Shown one piece after another: positions 25,158 through 32,588 of a DNA stretch of 43,343 bases; the first letter of the stretch is position 1; each line of letters opens with the position of its first letter. The DNA is taken from the IMG/VR virus record IMGVR_UViG_3300048837_002364, positions 1 through 43,343 of that record; one strand, written 5' to 3'. The stretch comes from a virus. The notes beneath the pieces were generated by a model, which was given only the letters and a program-made list of their open reading frames with translations, was not told the origin of the DNA and searched no databases. A program made the position numbers and the translations under genes.

Positions 25158-27673
25158 GGGTCGTAATCTCTCGATTTACTGGTGTTTCGGTAGGCATTGA
25201 GCGGGTTGCGCTTGGCCACCGGGAAAGCAAACGTCAGCACCAGCGCGTCGGCTTTGTCGGGTGAACGCCCGAGCTTGTCCTTGATGATGCCCTTGTCCAC
25301 GATCCTGAACTTGTCTCCCTGGTAGACGAACGTGGTCGCGCACAGTTCTTCCTTCAGTTCCTTGTCGTCAGGCAATGCCCCGCCTGCTTTCACCCACGCA
25401 GCCATCTCGAAGTACATCTCGCTGCGCTTGTTGAAATAGCGGTAGTCGGACGCCCGCCCGCCGAACTGCACGCCCACCACGTCATGCCCGAGCCTGCGCA
25501 TGGCGTCTATCACGCCCGCCCCATAGCCCCCGGTTTCGTCAACGAAGAACGCCTCGGCCTGGCTGTCCTTCTGGTCGCGGATGAACTGGTCTGCCAGCAG
25601 CATCGTGTCTGGAATGCGCAGAGTGCGGATGGGGAACGCCTGGCGCCCCTGCCGCTTGGCGATGGCGCTCGAATCATCGCCCTGCCGTGCCACGTCTCCG
25701 CCCAGCACGACAGGCTCGTTTTGGATTTGCTCAAGCCGGTAATGCCGGGCCATCGCCGCGTCAACGTCATCCGGGCCAAGTAGGGAATTGAAGCCGGTCG
25801 GCGGGAACAGGCCGAGGATGGTCGCCATCACCCAAGGGTTGTCGCGGCCATGGGTGCGGATCATCTCGCGGGCGTGCTCGACGCTGACCCGTGGCGTGCG
25901 CTTGGGGTCGTCCGGGTCGGCGGTGATGGTGATGATCTCCCACGCCTCGCCGGCCTTCGTGCAAGACTCGTACAGCAAGCCGCTTGTGCTGGTCGGGTTG
26001 CCGGCCTGGATGATCGCGGCGTCCCGAGGATTTCCGGTGAATATCTGCGCCGCCGCGCGTCCGACCGATACCGGCATTTCGCCCGTCTCGTCAAGCAAGA
26101 CGAACGGGAATTGACTATGCAGGCCGGACAATGCCCGGCCTATCGCCTCGGCGTTGGCGTCCTTGGCGAACGATCTTGCCGACAGGAACCATGTTTCCGG
26201 GTGTTCGTTGGCGTAGATCTTTTCCTTGGTCCAGGTGAACGCAGCTTTCAGGAACGCGCTGCGCTGCTGCCACTTGGACATCTCAGCCCACAGGTTGTCT
26301 TTCAGGTTGTCGGCGGTGATCGACAGCGCCGCGCCCTTTGGGTGCTCGCCCTTGGCCGCAAAGCAGGCCAGCCGATGCCAGCCCATCCACGCCAGAGTCG
26401 CGGAATTGTGCGTGACGATGAAATCGTTGGCGAGGTAACAGGCCAGCGGGTGCGCAACCTGTATGCACATCGCCTCGCCGTCACCAATACGCTCTATTTT
26501 TTCAATCCAGCGCGTCATGTACCGGCTCTGCGGAGCGGCCCAGCGGTCAGCCTTTCGCTTGAGCAGGAACGGGCAGAACGGCAGAGACAGCGTGACGCGG
26601 TAGACGGTCAGGCACTCAACCATGCCACCATCTTTGCCATTGTACTTACCTCGCTTTGTGCGAATCGCCATCGCTTTACCGCCAAGCGACCGCACCAGCC
26701 ACGCCACATCCTCGGCCAAGCCCTTTGACGTGACATCAAAAGAAATACTGCGATCAGACGCTATCGTCCCGTCTGTATCCAACAATCCGGCAAGAACATC
26801 CTTTCGCTGCTGAATCGACGCCCGCATATACTGCTGGGGGACGCGGCGCTCATGGCTTGGTATGTTGTTTACCCTATCCAAACGTAACCCAGACGAAAGA
26901 CCGTGAACCGTAGCGGCTCTGCCGCCATCACGCCGAGTTATCAGGTATCCGCGACGTACAACTTCAGCGTCTATCCCTTCGTCCTGCCAGGAAACGCGAG
27001 CGCCGCGCTGCCCCCTGCATCCGTCACCAAGCCACGCTCCCAACACATAAGGATCACAAGCCAAGTCGGCCTCAGGGTATTCAATCGCTCCCTGTTGCGG
27101 TATTTCAAACTGCCGCCTAGTACGACCATCGTTGCTGTCATTGCGAGCCATAATCTCAATCAGGCTCAACGTTGACCAGCCATCTTCTGGTGTTCTGTAG
27201 TGGCCTTGCGCCACAGCCAAACGCTCTTTGTGCTCTGTCCAATCAACGGATGCGCGCTGCTTGACGTGACGGCGCTCAGTCCTACCACGCACGCGCCACA
27301 GGTGTTCTGCACAGCAATCAGTAGAAGTGCCATCATCAAACGTCACGCGGTACAGAGGCAACGTGCCACGCCACGTCTGCGCAACAACGCGAGTTGGCGT
27401 GCCATCCAAAGCAAACACCATATCGCCAGGCACAATGTCACCCCATCGGCGCAAGCCGTCAGGCGTCTCAATCAACATATCGACAGGCTGCGCTTTCCCC
27501 GGCCCGGTACACGCCTTCATGCACAGACGCCGCGCCGGGTTATAGTCGCCGCCCAATTCGCGCATGGCGTCAACCTGCCACGGGTCAGGCGTTACGCCGA
27601 AGCAGTCAACGGCGAACTTTACCGGGTCGCGCCGCCATTCCTGGATGCGTAATCGGGCTTTCTCAACCGTCAT
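25133..27673 (-). CDS. terL: terminase large subunit, interrupted by an intein
   Basis: An 846-aa precursor of the DNA-packaging motor. The N-extein ends ACTGPGK (Walker A) at residue 60, and the C-extein starts at Ser424, so splicing restores GPGKS. Walker B is FPFVLLDETGE in the C-extein, and acidic nuclease residues appear in GGDVARQGDDSSAIA, FFVDETGG and DKADALVL. The spliced protein would be about 483 aa, a normal size for a podovirus terminase. It overlaps the small subunit gene by 11 bases. The protein is inactive as a motor until the intein leaves, because the insertion breaks the P-loop. Confidence 0.95.
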   Translation of the reverse strand: MTVEKARLRIQEWRRDPVKFAVDCFGVTPDPWQVDAMRELGGDYNPARRLCMKACTGPGKAQPVDMLIETPDGLRRWGDIVPGDMVFALDGTPTRVVAQTWRGTLPLYRVTFDDGTSTDCCAEHLWRVRGRTERRHVKQRASVDWTEHKERLAVAQGHYRTPEDGWSTLSLIEIMARNDSNDGRTRRQFEIPQQGAIEYPEADLACDPYVLGAWLGDGCRGQRGARVSWQDEGIDAEVVRRGYLITRRDGGRAATVHGLSSGLRLDRVNNIPSHERRVPQQYMRASIQQRKDVLAGLLDTDGTIASDRSISFDVTSKGLAEDVAWLVRSLGGKAMAIRTKRGKYNGKDGGMVECLTVYRVTLSLPFCPFLLKRKADRWAAPQSRYMTRWIEKIERIGDGEAMCIQVAHPLACYLANDFIVTHNSATLAWMGWHRLACFAAKGEHPKGAALSITADNLKDNLWAEMSKWQQRSAFLKAAFTWTKEKIYANEHPETWFLSARSFAKDANAEAIGRALSGLHSQFPFVLLDETGEMPVSVGRAAAQIFTGNPRDAAIIQAGNPTSTSGLLYESCTKAGEAWEIITITADPDDPKRTPRVSVEHAREMIRTHGRDNPWVMATILGLFPPTGFNSLLGPDDVDAAMARHYRLEQIQNEPVVLGGDVARQGDDSSAIAKRQGRQAFPIRTLRIPDTMLLADQFIRDQKDSQAEAFFVDETGGYGAGVIDAMRRLGHDVVGVQFGGRASDYRYFNKRSEMYFEMAAWVKAGGALPDDKELKEELCATTFVYQGDKFRIVDKGIIKDKLGRSPDKADALVLTFAFPVAKRNPLNAYRNTSKSRDYDPYSHANNR
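26405..27493 (-). other. class 3 intein with LAGLIDADG endonuclease
   Basis: The 363-residue intein spans precursor residues 61-423. It starts with Ala (AQPVDMLIETPDG), not Cys or Ser, and ends VTHN before Ser+1. The class 3 signature is present: Trp126 in block B (EHLWRV), Cys403 in block F (AMCIQV) and Thr421 in block G (VTHN). Two LAGLIDADG-type helices, VLGAWLGDG (210-218) and VLAGLLDTDG (293-302), indicate a homing endonuclease. Class 3 inteins splice through the block F cysteine. The endonuclease appears intact by motif. Confidence 0.92.
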
Positions 27674-28073
27674 GGTCGCCCGTAATCAGCGATTCGAGGC
27701 CGATCTTGCCGGAATGCTCGATCTTGTTGCGCTCGACGTACTTTTCTGGACGATGGCCCTTCAGCAGTATCTCCAGCATCCTGTCCGAGTATTCCTTGTA
27801 GATTGCCGTTATAACGCCCTGGTGGACGACAGGTTTGTCTATCCCATCAACCGCCCGCCTCCACGCTTCGCGCTCAAGCTTGTCAGCCGCTTCTTCCTCT
27901 GCGTCATCCCATCCCTCGGCGAATTTGGCGTCCTTCTCGCGCCACTCGTATGCCGTCCGTCGGCCAATGCCAGCGGCACGCGCTGCCTCGGACACGTTGC
28001 AGGTTTCGCGCAAAACCACCAGGAAGCTCTCGCGCGCGCGATCCGTGCGTGCTGTGCGGCGTGCTTTAACCAT
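27663..28073 (-). CDS. terS: terminase small subunit
   Basis: A 136-aa protein starting MVKARRTARTDRARESF. An N-terminal helix-turn-helix (about 18-40, NVSEAARAAGIGRRTAYEW) would recognise the packaging site; an acidic helical middle would form the ring. The C-terminal HRPEKYVERNKIEHSGKIG is a familiar ending of small terminases. ATG 28073 overlaps the upstream stop; the longer frame to 28109 is less likely. Confidence 0.85.
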   Translation of the reverse strand: MVKARRTARTDRARESFLVVLRETCNVSEAARAAGIGRRTAYEWREKDAKFAEGWDDAEEEAADKLEREAWRRAVDGIDKPVVHQGVITAIYKEYSDRMLEILLKGHRPEKYVERNKIEHSGKIGLESLITGDHDG

Positions 28074-28248
28074 AAGAATTCTCCTTGCGAAGCTGGGCCT
28101 CATACTCATCTCGAAGCTTTATGAACCTTGAGACGAACCAATCGTAGAATGCGCGCATTGATCCATGCTGCTTCATAGCGAAGCGCCGCGCGTAATCTGG
28201 CGCAATAATGACAAAGCCCCAAATAATCGACTTCGCGCCTTTTCCCAT
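28066..28248 (-). CDS. small hypothetical protein
   Basis: A 60-aa basic protein (MGKGAKSIIWGFVII...) with a helical, charged C-terminal half. Its end overlaps the small terminase start and its start is four bases from the upstream stop, so it is part of the operon. I recognise no family. Confidence 0.5.
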   Translation of the reverse strand: MGKGAKSIIWGFVIIAPDYARRFAMKQHGSMRAFYDWFVSRFIKLRDEYEAQLRKENSYG

Positions 28249-28252
28249 TTCA

Positions 28253-28483
28253 TTATCCCCTCATCACTTTCTTGAACGCCGCCGCAATCTGGCAGCGCCT
28301 TGTAGCCTTGCAGATACATGCCACCGTGCTTTTCGGTATTTCCATGATCTTGCAAATCTCCCCGTAACTTAATCCTTCATCACGCAGTCTCAGAACGTGC
28401 TCGATTTCCCTATCCGTGTATCGGGCATTATGATGGTCCTCTCCTATGCGCAGCCCGCGCTCGTTTACCGCAATCACGATCAT
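28253..28483 (-). CDS. helix-turn-helix protein
   Basis: A 76-aa protein. YTDREIEHVLRLRDEGLSYG and EICKIMEIPKSTVACICK (about 24-60) form a clear resolvase/sigma-like helix-turn-helix. The basic C-terminus suits DNA binding. ATG 28483 is preceded by AGTGGA; the open frame upstream to 28549 overlaps the previous gene. A regulator of late transcription would fit this place, but nothing proves it. Confidence 0.6.
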   Translation of the reverse strand: MIVIAVNERGLRIGEDHHNARYTDREIEHVLRLRDEGLSYGEICKIMEIPKSTVACICKATRRCQIAAAFKKVMRG

Positions 28484-28493
28484 GGTATTCCAC

Positions 28494-28694
28494 TTAGTCA
28501 CGGAACAGCTTGGGCCATCTTGATCGGACTTCCTCATGCGCCCGGTCAACAGCCTTGCGCCTGGCGAGTCTAGGGTCGAGCGCGGTCGGGTCGAGCGGGG
28601 TTTCTGCGGCCTCCTTCAGCAGCCTTGCCGCCGGCAGGGGAAGGGGGCTGTGAATCTCGTCGCCCGTGTTGATGGTCTTCTCGTCTTCGCTCAT
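28494..28694 (-). CDS. small hypothetical protein
   Basis: A 66-aa protein starting MSEDEKTINTGDEIHSPLP, with RLARRKAVDRAHEEVRSRWP in the second half. It is acidic at the start and basic at the end. It overlaps the Ref-like gene by four bases. Unknown function. Confidence 0.5.
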   Translation of the reverse strand: MSEDEKTINTGDEIHSPLPLPAARLLKEAAETPLDPTALDPRLARRKAVDRAHEEVRSRWPKLFRD

Positions 28695-28972
28695 GCCGCC
28701 AGCAGCCTCATCACGTTGGATAAAAGTTCCCGCTCAGTCACGCCATATACGGCCTCGAAGCGCCGCTTCCCCATGCCATGATAGCCTTCATCGCCGCGAT
28801 GGTGGTACGCGCACAGGCCAATGGCGTCGTAATGGCTGGACCGCTGCCCCATACCCTGCCCATCGCGCAGATGGTGGATTTCCGCCGGCGTGCCGGGTGT
28901 ACCGAGAACGGCGCAGAGGATGCAGCCCAGCTCTGCCACGGCGTTGAGGTGGCGCTTCTCGGCGCGGGTCAT
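28691..28972 (-). CDS. Ref-like (RecA-dependent) HNH nuclease
   Basis: A 93-aa protein with the compact zinc/HNH pattern GCILC (16-20), EIHHLRDG (31-38) and GLCAYHHRGDEGYHG (52-66). This matches the Ref family known from phage P1 and many prophages, nucleases that cut DNA at RecA-coated D-loops. Its place beside NinB fits a recombination module. The start overlaps NinB by four bases. Confidence 0.8.
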   Translation of the reverse strand: MTRAEKRHLNAVAELGCILCAVLGTPGTPAEIHHLRDGQGMGQRSSHYDAIGLCAYHHRGDEGYHGMGKRRFEAVYGVTERELLSNVMRLLAA

Positions 28973-29343
28973 GCCGCAATTTCCTCATCGGCCAACCATC
29001 GCGCCTTGCACACGGCCGCGCACCAGCGCACAGGCGGGCAGTTCAGGCCTTGGCTGCTCGGGTCGTCTCCAATGTGAAAGGCCATCGTTATCGCGTCTAT
29101 GCACTGGTCTTTGCTCAGGTCTAGGCTTGATCCGCCCAGCATGATAAACCCGGCGCGGCCTTCGCCCCGGTCGATGGCCGGCATCATCCGCCAGCCAAGG
29201 ATCGTGCCGCTGATCATGTGGCGCCAGTCGTCTTTCGAAAGCCGGTTGCCGTGCCAGTTGATCTGCGCGGCCAGGTCGCCACAGGCAGCGTTCAGGATCT
29301 TCCTCTGCTGCTCGGTCAGTGCTTCGCGCCAAGGTTCGCTCAT
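28969..29343 (-). CDS. ninB: NinB-like recombination mediator
   Basis: A 124-aa protein of the NinB (lambda Orf) family, which helps load recombination proteins on SSB-coated DNA. Matching stretches are LNAACGDLAAQINWHGNRLS (17-36), DDWRHMISGTILG, and the C-terminal PVRWCAAVCKARWLADEE. The size is close to that of lambda NinB. Confidence 0.75.
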   Translation of the reverse strand: MSEPWREALTEQQRKILNAACGDLAAQINWHGNRLSKDDWRHMISGTILGWRMMPAIDRGEGRAGFIMLGGSSLDLSKDQCIDAITMAFHIGDDPSSQGLNCPPVRWCAAVCKARWLADEEIAA

Positions 29344-29459
29344 TCAAACCCCCTGCGCGCCGGCTTGGCGTCCAGCGCGGCCCGCAGCAGCGCAGCTTCC
29401 GTTTCGGCCTTCATGGCGCGCTGCAGCAGCGCAATGTCCATCTGCAGTTCAACGTGCAT
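29340..29459 (-). CDS. short helical protein
   Basis: A 39-aa ORF starting MHVELQMDIALLQRAMK, ending in a four-base overlap with NinB. It is one amphipathic helix. Although short, the tight operon spacing on both sides supports translation. The longer frame to 29522 would overlap the upstream gene. Confidence 0.4.
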   Translation of the reverse strand: MHVELQMDIALLQRAMKAETEAALLRAALDAKPARRGFE

Positions 29460-29463
29460 GGTT

Positions 29464-29652
29464 TCATCCGCGCTTGGTGGCGCGCTCCCAGATGGTGTCC
29501 AGCGTCTCAATCTGCTTCGCACTGGGCCTGCGCCCTTCGGCCAGTTGCCGCTGCAGCGAGTCCACGAAGCCGAGTTCCCAGTCGCTCAGGCGCTCGCTGC
29601 GCTTCTCGCAGTCCTCCAGCAGGGTCACGTACTCGTCAGCCCACGTAGTCAT
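29464..29652 (-). CDS. small hypothetical protein
   Basis: A 62-aa helical protein starting MTTWADEYVTLLEDCEKRSE, with LSDWELGFVDSLQRQLAEG and KQIETLDTIWERATKRG. Such short helical proteins with a late Trp are common in phage replication operons but have no assigned function. The start lies inside the end of the previous gene (17-base overlap). Confidence 0.55.
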   Translation of the reverse strand: MTTWADEYVTLLEDCEKRSERLSDWELGFVDSLQRQLAEGRRPSAKQIETLDTIWERATKRG

Positions 29653-29863
29653 CTTCGTCCTCCGGCCATCCGTGGCACAAGCATTCGCAGGGGTCTTCCG
29701 GGCCATCGCCGCCGTAGCGAATCCAGGCGCACATGCTGCCGTCGTGGTGCGCGCAGGCGCAACCGTAGGTGCCTCGCGGCCCTTCGGCGTCCGTGGCTTC
29801 GTCCACCGGCCGCCCAACTGACGGTTCGAGCGGACCCACAACGGCCCGGCTACTTTGTCCCAT
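29636..29863 (-). CDS. small Cys/His-rich protein at a cassette boundary
   Basis: A 75-aa acidic protein with several Cys and His (CACAHHDGSMC, CECLCHG), likely metal binding. ATG 29863 comes directly after GTTGAAC, the R' box of the RNA ligase cassette attC, and its ribosome binding site GGAGG is inside that attC. Insertion of the cassette has therefore built or replaced this gene's translation start region. Confidence 0.55.
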   Translation of the reverse strand: MGQSSRAVVGPLEPSVGRPVDEATDAEGPRGTYGCACAHHDGSMCAWIRYGGDGPEDPCECLCHGWPEDEDDYVG

Positions 29864-29913
29864 GTTCAACCTCCTGCGCGGGCCGTTGCGGTCCGCTCAA
29901 CCTAGCGTTATGC
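29864..29913 (-). other. attC site of the RNA ligase cassette
   Basis: On the minus strand R'' GCATAAC (29913-29907) and R' GTTGAAC (29870-29864) bound a 50-bp palindromic segment with GCGGACC/GGCCCGC arms. The R'' box is the exact complement of the cassette's 5' core GTTATGC at 30569-30563. The ligase stop codon lies inside R''. Confidence 0.8.
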
Positions 29914-30537
29914 CCCAAAGTCCCGGCATTTGATTTTCGTAATGATCCGGTGTCCGTTGCGCGTCTTGAGTTCGGTTTTTGGCCTCGCCACAATTCCCTC
30001 GGCCTGGAACTCTCCCCACGTCGAAACAATCCCGGTCTTTGCCGCCGCAATAGCATCGTGCAGCGTGCCTTCTCCGATGATCGGCACAACATCAAGGCCC
30101 ATCTTCCCGGCTATGTCCTCAACGTCTGCGCGTTGCAGCCACCAGTCGCCAACCTTCACGTCGAAAAGCACAAAGTCTTGGTCTTGCCGGTAGTTGCCGC
30201 CGCCTTTCTGAATCTTCGCGCCGTAGCCCTCGCCGTAGAGGCAGGCGTCACAACCAAACGTCTCTTGCATCTTCTCGGCCAAAGGCAAAAACCTTTCATT
30301 CAGCCGCGCCACAAGTTGCGCCGGTATCTGCGCCGCGTCAGTTTTCCCGCCAAAGGTAATGCCACCGCCCTGCAACATCACGCGGATATTGGTGCCGTCA
30401 ACCTTCTCTGTAAAAACCCAAGTGTTCCCGGCCAAAAATTCAAATTCAGGCAGTGTCCATTGGCCTTCCAACAGCGTCTTGCCGTTGCGCTCCATGTCGC
30501 GCTTGAAAACAGTTTGTATCTTGTGGTACTCGTTCAT
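29908..30537 (-). CDS. RNA ligase (Rnl2-like), carried as an integron cassette
   Basis: A 209-aa nucleotidyltransferase. Lys45 in TEKVDGTN is the adenylated lysine of the KxDG motif. FQAEGIVARPK and the ending ITKIKCRDFG match motifs IV and V. The short size fits the minimal Rnl2-like ligases, which could repair tRNA or other RNA cut by host defences; that role is inference. The gene lies between two attC sites and points the same way as the surrounding phage operon. ATG 30537 has a GGAGTG ribosome binding site. Confidence 0.85.
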   Translation of the reverse strand: MNEYHKIQTVFKRDMERNGKTLLEGQWTLPEFEFLAGNTWVFTEKVDGTNIRVMLQGGGITFGGKTDAAQIPAQLVARLNERFLPLAEKMQETFGCDACLYGEGYGAKIQKGGGNYRQDQDFVLFDVKVGDWWLQRADVEDIAGKMGLDVVPIIGEGTLHDAIAAAKTGIVSTWGEFQAEGIVARPKTELKTRNGHRIITKIKCRDFGA

Positions 30538-30562
30538 TTTTCACTCCATAGTTTGGTTTGTG

Positions 30563-30624
30563 GCATAACACGGCGGCCAACAGCGACCGCGCTGAAGCGC
30601 GGCGCGTTACCTTATGCGTTAGAA
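30563..30624 (-). other. attC site upstream of the RNA ligase cassette
   Basis: On the minus strand R'' TTCTAAC (30624-30618) and R' GTTATGC (30569-30563) bound a 62-bp palindrome. Over about 57 bases it is over 90 percent identical to the attC at 39990-40050. It is preceded by a further core-like GTTAGGC at 30648-30642, only 24 bases away, so the cassette that owned this attC has lost its gene. Confidence 0.8.
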
Positions 30625-30655
30625 CCCACGGTTACTTTCTGGCCTAACAAGGCCA

Positions 30656-31045
30656 TCACGCCATCCCCGATTGAATGCTGACGGTGCGGCGCACCGCACC
30701 TTGCCCGCCTTGATTTGGGATCGGGTTTCCTGGAACGTGGATGTACCGACCTTTGCCGCCTTTCGGCCTGGCCGGCTTTTCGTTTTCGGCGCGGCGTGCA
30801 TGTTCGCGCACCGATGCAGCCGGCGCGGTAGTCTCGACCAGTGCCGAATACGTGCAATCACGGCTTGGTCCGTTACGTTCGACCTCGCCGAGCCGCAGCA
30901 TCGCCAGCACAAGACGGGTTACTGCCTCGGTGCGCATTCCTAGCGCACTGGCGATCCTCGCCGACGAAGCGCGGTTTCCGCGGTTCAGGTAGTCGAGGAT
31001 GCGCTGACGGTTCTGTGCGGCAGCTTCGAGTTTGCCCATGTTCAT
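30656..31045 (-). CDS. winged-helix DNA-binding protein
   Basis: A 129-aa protein. QNRQRILDYLNRGNRASSARIASALGMRTEAVTRLVLAMLRLGEVER (about 11-57) is a clear winged helix-turn-helix, followed by a basic, probably disordered tail. ATGA overlap with the gene upstream supports start 31045. It is the last phage gene before the captured cassette. Confidence 0.65.
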   Translation of the reverse strand: MNMGKLEAAAQNRQRILDYLNRGNRASSARIASALGMRTEAVTRLVLAMLRLGEVERNGPSRDCTYSALVETTAPAASVREHARRAENEKPARPKGGKGRYIHVPGNPIPNQGGQGAVRRTVSIQSGMA

Positions 31046-31236
31046 ATTTGTCCCTTTCTGATTTCTTCAGCGATGGCGGCGAATGTCTCTTGTGCTGCTT
31101 CAATGTCGCGCCGCGCTGCCGCCTTGGCCGTTTCATATTCGCCAAGCTCGCGCAGGTTGTAGCGTTCAGCGACGGCCTCGAAGTCGGCGACGAATTGCTT
31201 TGAAACTGTTACCCGATTACCAGCGGACATATTCAT
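31042..31236 (-). CDS. small helical protein
   Basis: A 64-aa protein starting MNMSAGNRVTVSKQFVADF and ending AAIAEEIRKGQI, rich in Ala and Glu and probably fully helical. It overlaps both neighbours. Function unknown. Confidence 0.5.
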   Translation of the reverse strand: MNMSAGNRVTVSKQFVADFEAVAERYNLRELGEYETAKAAARRDIEAAQETFAAIAEEIRKGQI

Positions 31237-32170
31237 CCCCCAACTGATAGAAGTTCATGCTTTCCCGGTTGAACATCAGATTGCAGTTGCCGATCCAGCC
31301 ATCCCCGTTGCGCTGCGCTTCGACCGTCAGGCTGGCATCCGGCTCGTCGCCGCGCTTCTCTGGATTCTTTTCCTTTTCCTTGTTCCTCCAGACGGACAGG
31401 ACGTTTTCCGCCATATCCGCAATCTCGCTTGCGCCCTTGATGTCGTGGAGCTTGGCCGGCTTTGAGTCGTCGTTTCCCTTCCTGGCGTGGGCGACAAGGT
31501 GAATATGGAGCGGGTAGGAATGGGCGACCACCTGAACCTGATCGACAAACTGCTTCTGCCCGGCGTAGTCGTCAGGGGCCATGCCGCACTTCATCAGCGA
31601 ATCAATCAGGATATGGTCAACGTGGATATGCTCGGCGACGTAGCGGCACAGTGCGATAACTTCCCTGGCCGACAAACTGCCCTGGGTGTCGTAAAGCCAC
31701 ACCCGTTCGGTGACGTAGCGCATGAAGGCGTTAAGGTCTTCGGCGGTCGGCTGCGTCGTCTCGGCGTGTTGGTAAAGCATTCGCTCCAAAACACGCTCCG
31801 GCCTGAACTCAGGCGAGAAGATGAAAATGCGCTTGCCGTGTCGGATGGCTTCGTTGAACGCCTGGGAAATCAGAAGACTCTTTCCGTGGCCCTTGTATCC
31901 GGCCCAAATCGTCAGCTCATTGCGGCGAAACTCGAACTTGCCGCGAAGGTGGCTGAACGGCAGGCGGGTTGCGTGGGTATCGCCTTCCGCCCTGCCGACG
32001 ATCAAATCCCGCACCGCCAGCTTGTAATCCGTGGCCGGTCTGACGTTGTGGCTGACCTTGCCATTCATGTACTGCGTCAAGTCAAGGTCGCGCAGCAGGT
32101 TGGGGGACTCCATGATCCTGCCAGCCAGTTTGTCGAGGGTGCTGGCCCCCGCCTGATCCCTAGTCTGCAT
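31217..32170 (-). CDS. replicative helicase, DnaB/Twinkle-like
   Basis: A 317-aa RecA-fold ATPase. Walker A is WAGYKGHGKSLL (about 88-99), the Walker B region is HVDHILIDSLMKCG, and HIHLVAHARKG is motif H4-like. The C-terminal GDGWIGNCNLMFNRES is typical of phage DnaB-like helicases. It lacks an N-terminal primase, which the neighbouring zinc-domain gene may supply. ATG 32170 overlaps the end of that gene. Confidence 0.85.
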   Translation of the reverse strand: MQTRDQAGASTLDKLAGRIMESPNLLRDLDLTQYMNGKVSHNVRPATDYKLAVRDLIVGRAEGDTHATRLPFSHLRGKFEFRRNELTIWAGYKGHGKSLLISQAFNEAIRHGKRIFIFSPEFRPERVLERMLYQHAETTQPTAEDLNAFMRYVTERVWLYDTQGSLSAREVIALCRYVAEHIHVDHILIDSLMKCGMAPDDYAGQKQFVDQVQVVAHSYPLHIHLVAHARKGNDDSKPAKLHDIKGASEIADMAENVLSVWRNKEKEKNPEKRGDEPDASLTVEAQRNGDGWIGNCNLMFNRESMNFYQLGDEYVRW

Positions 32171-32588
32171 GGCAAATCCTCGCTGCATCCTGAAGGCGCT
32201 CAACAGCAAGCATCAACCGTTTGCGGTTCACGTCATCAAGCGGCTCACCGTTCGCCACTTGAGCACCAGACAAGGCAACAATCAGGCTTTCGGTCGAAAC
32301 CGCTGCCAGCACATCACGCGGATTGAATGGCATCCGCTCCGGCTTGTTCGGCTGGTACGGGTCTGCTTCGCGCTCCGGGTAGATGTCGGAGAACGTCATC
32401 CCGACCGCACCGAGGATCGAATCAACCGAGCACCCGGCGAAGCAATGAATCAGCACCCGGCCATCGTCCTTTTCCGTGACGGTCATGGACGGGTTCTTGT
32501 CTTCATGGGCAGGACAACAGGCGATCCAGCTTTCGCGCCCGGTGCGCTTGACCTTCGTGAGCTGGGCGAGGAACTTGTCTGCGATCAT
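32160..32588 (-). CDS. primase zinc-binding (CHC2-like) protein
   Basis: A 142-aa protein. WIACCPAHEDKNPSMTV and VLIHCFAGCSVDSIL (about 20-60) form the CHC2 zinc domain that recognises template DNA in primases. No TOPRIM or polymerase domain follows, so it is either a loader for host primase or a split primase. The ATG overlaps the organiser stop by four bases. Confidence 0.75.
   Translation of the reverse strand: MIADKFLAQLTKVKRTGRESWIACCPAHEDKNPSMTVTEKDDGRVLIHCFAGCSVDSILGAVGMTFSDIYPEREADPYQPNKPERMPFNPRDVLAAVSTESLIVALSGAQVANGEPLDDVNRKRLMLAVERLQDAARICHAD

Noticed and set aside
28804-28814. Fifth copy of the late promoter block (GGTACGCGCAC)
   Set aside because: It lies inside the Ref-like gene, encodes part of its zinc motif, lacks the last bases of the block and has no -10-like element 13 bases away.
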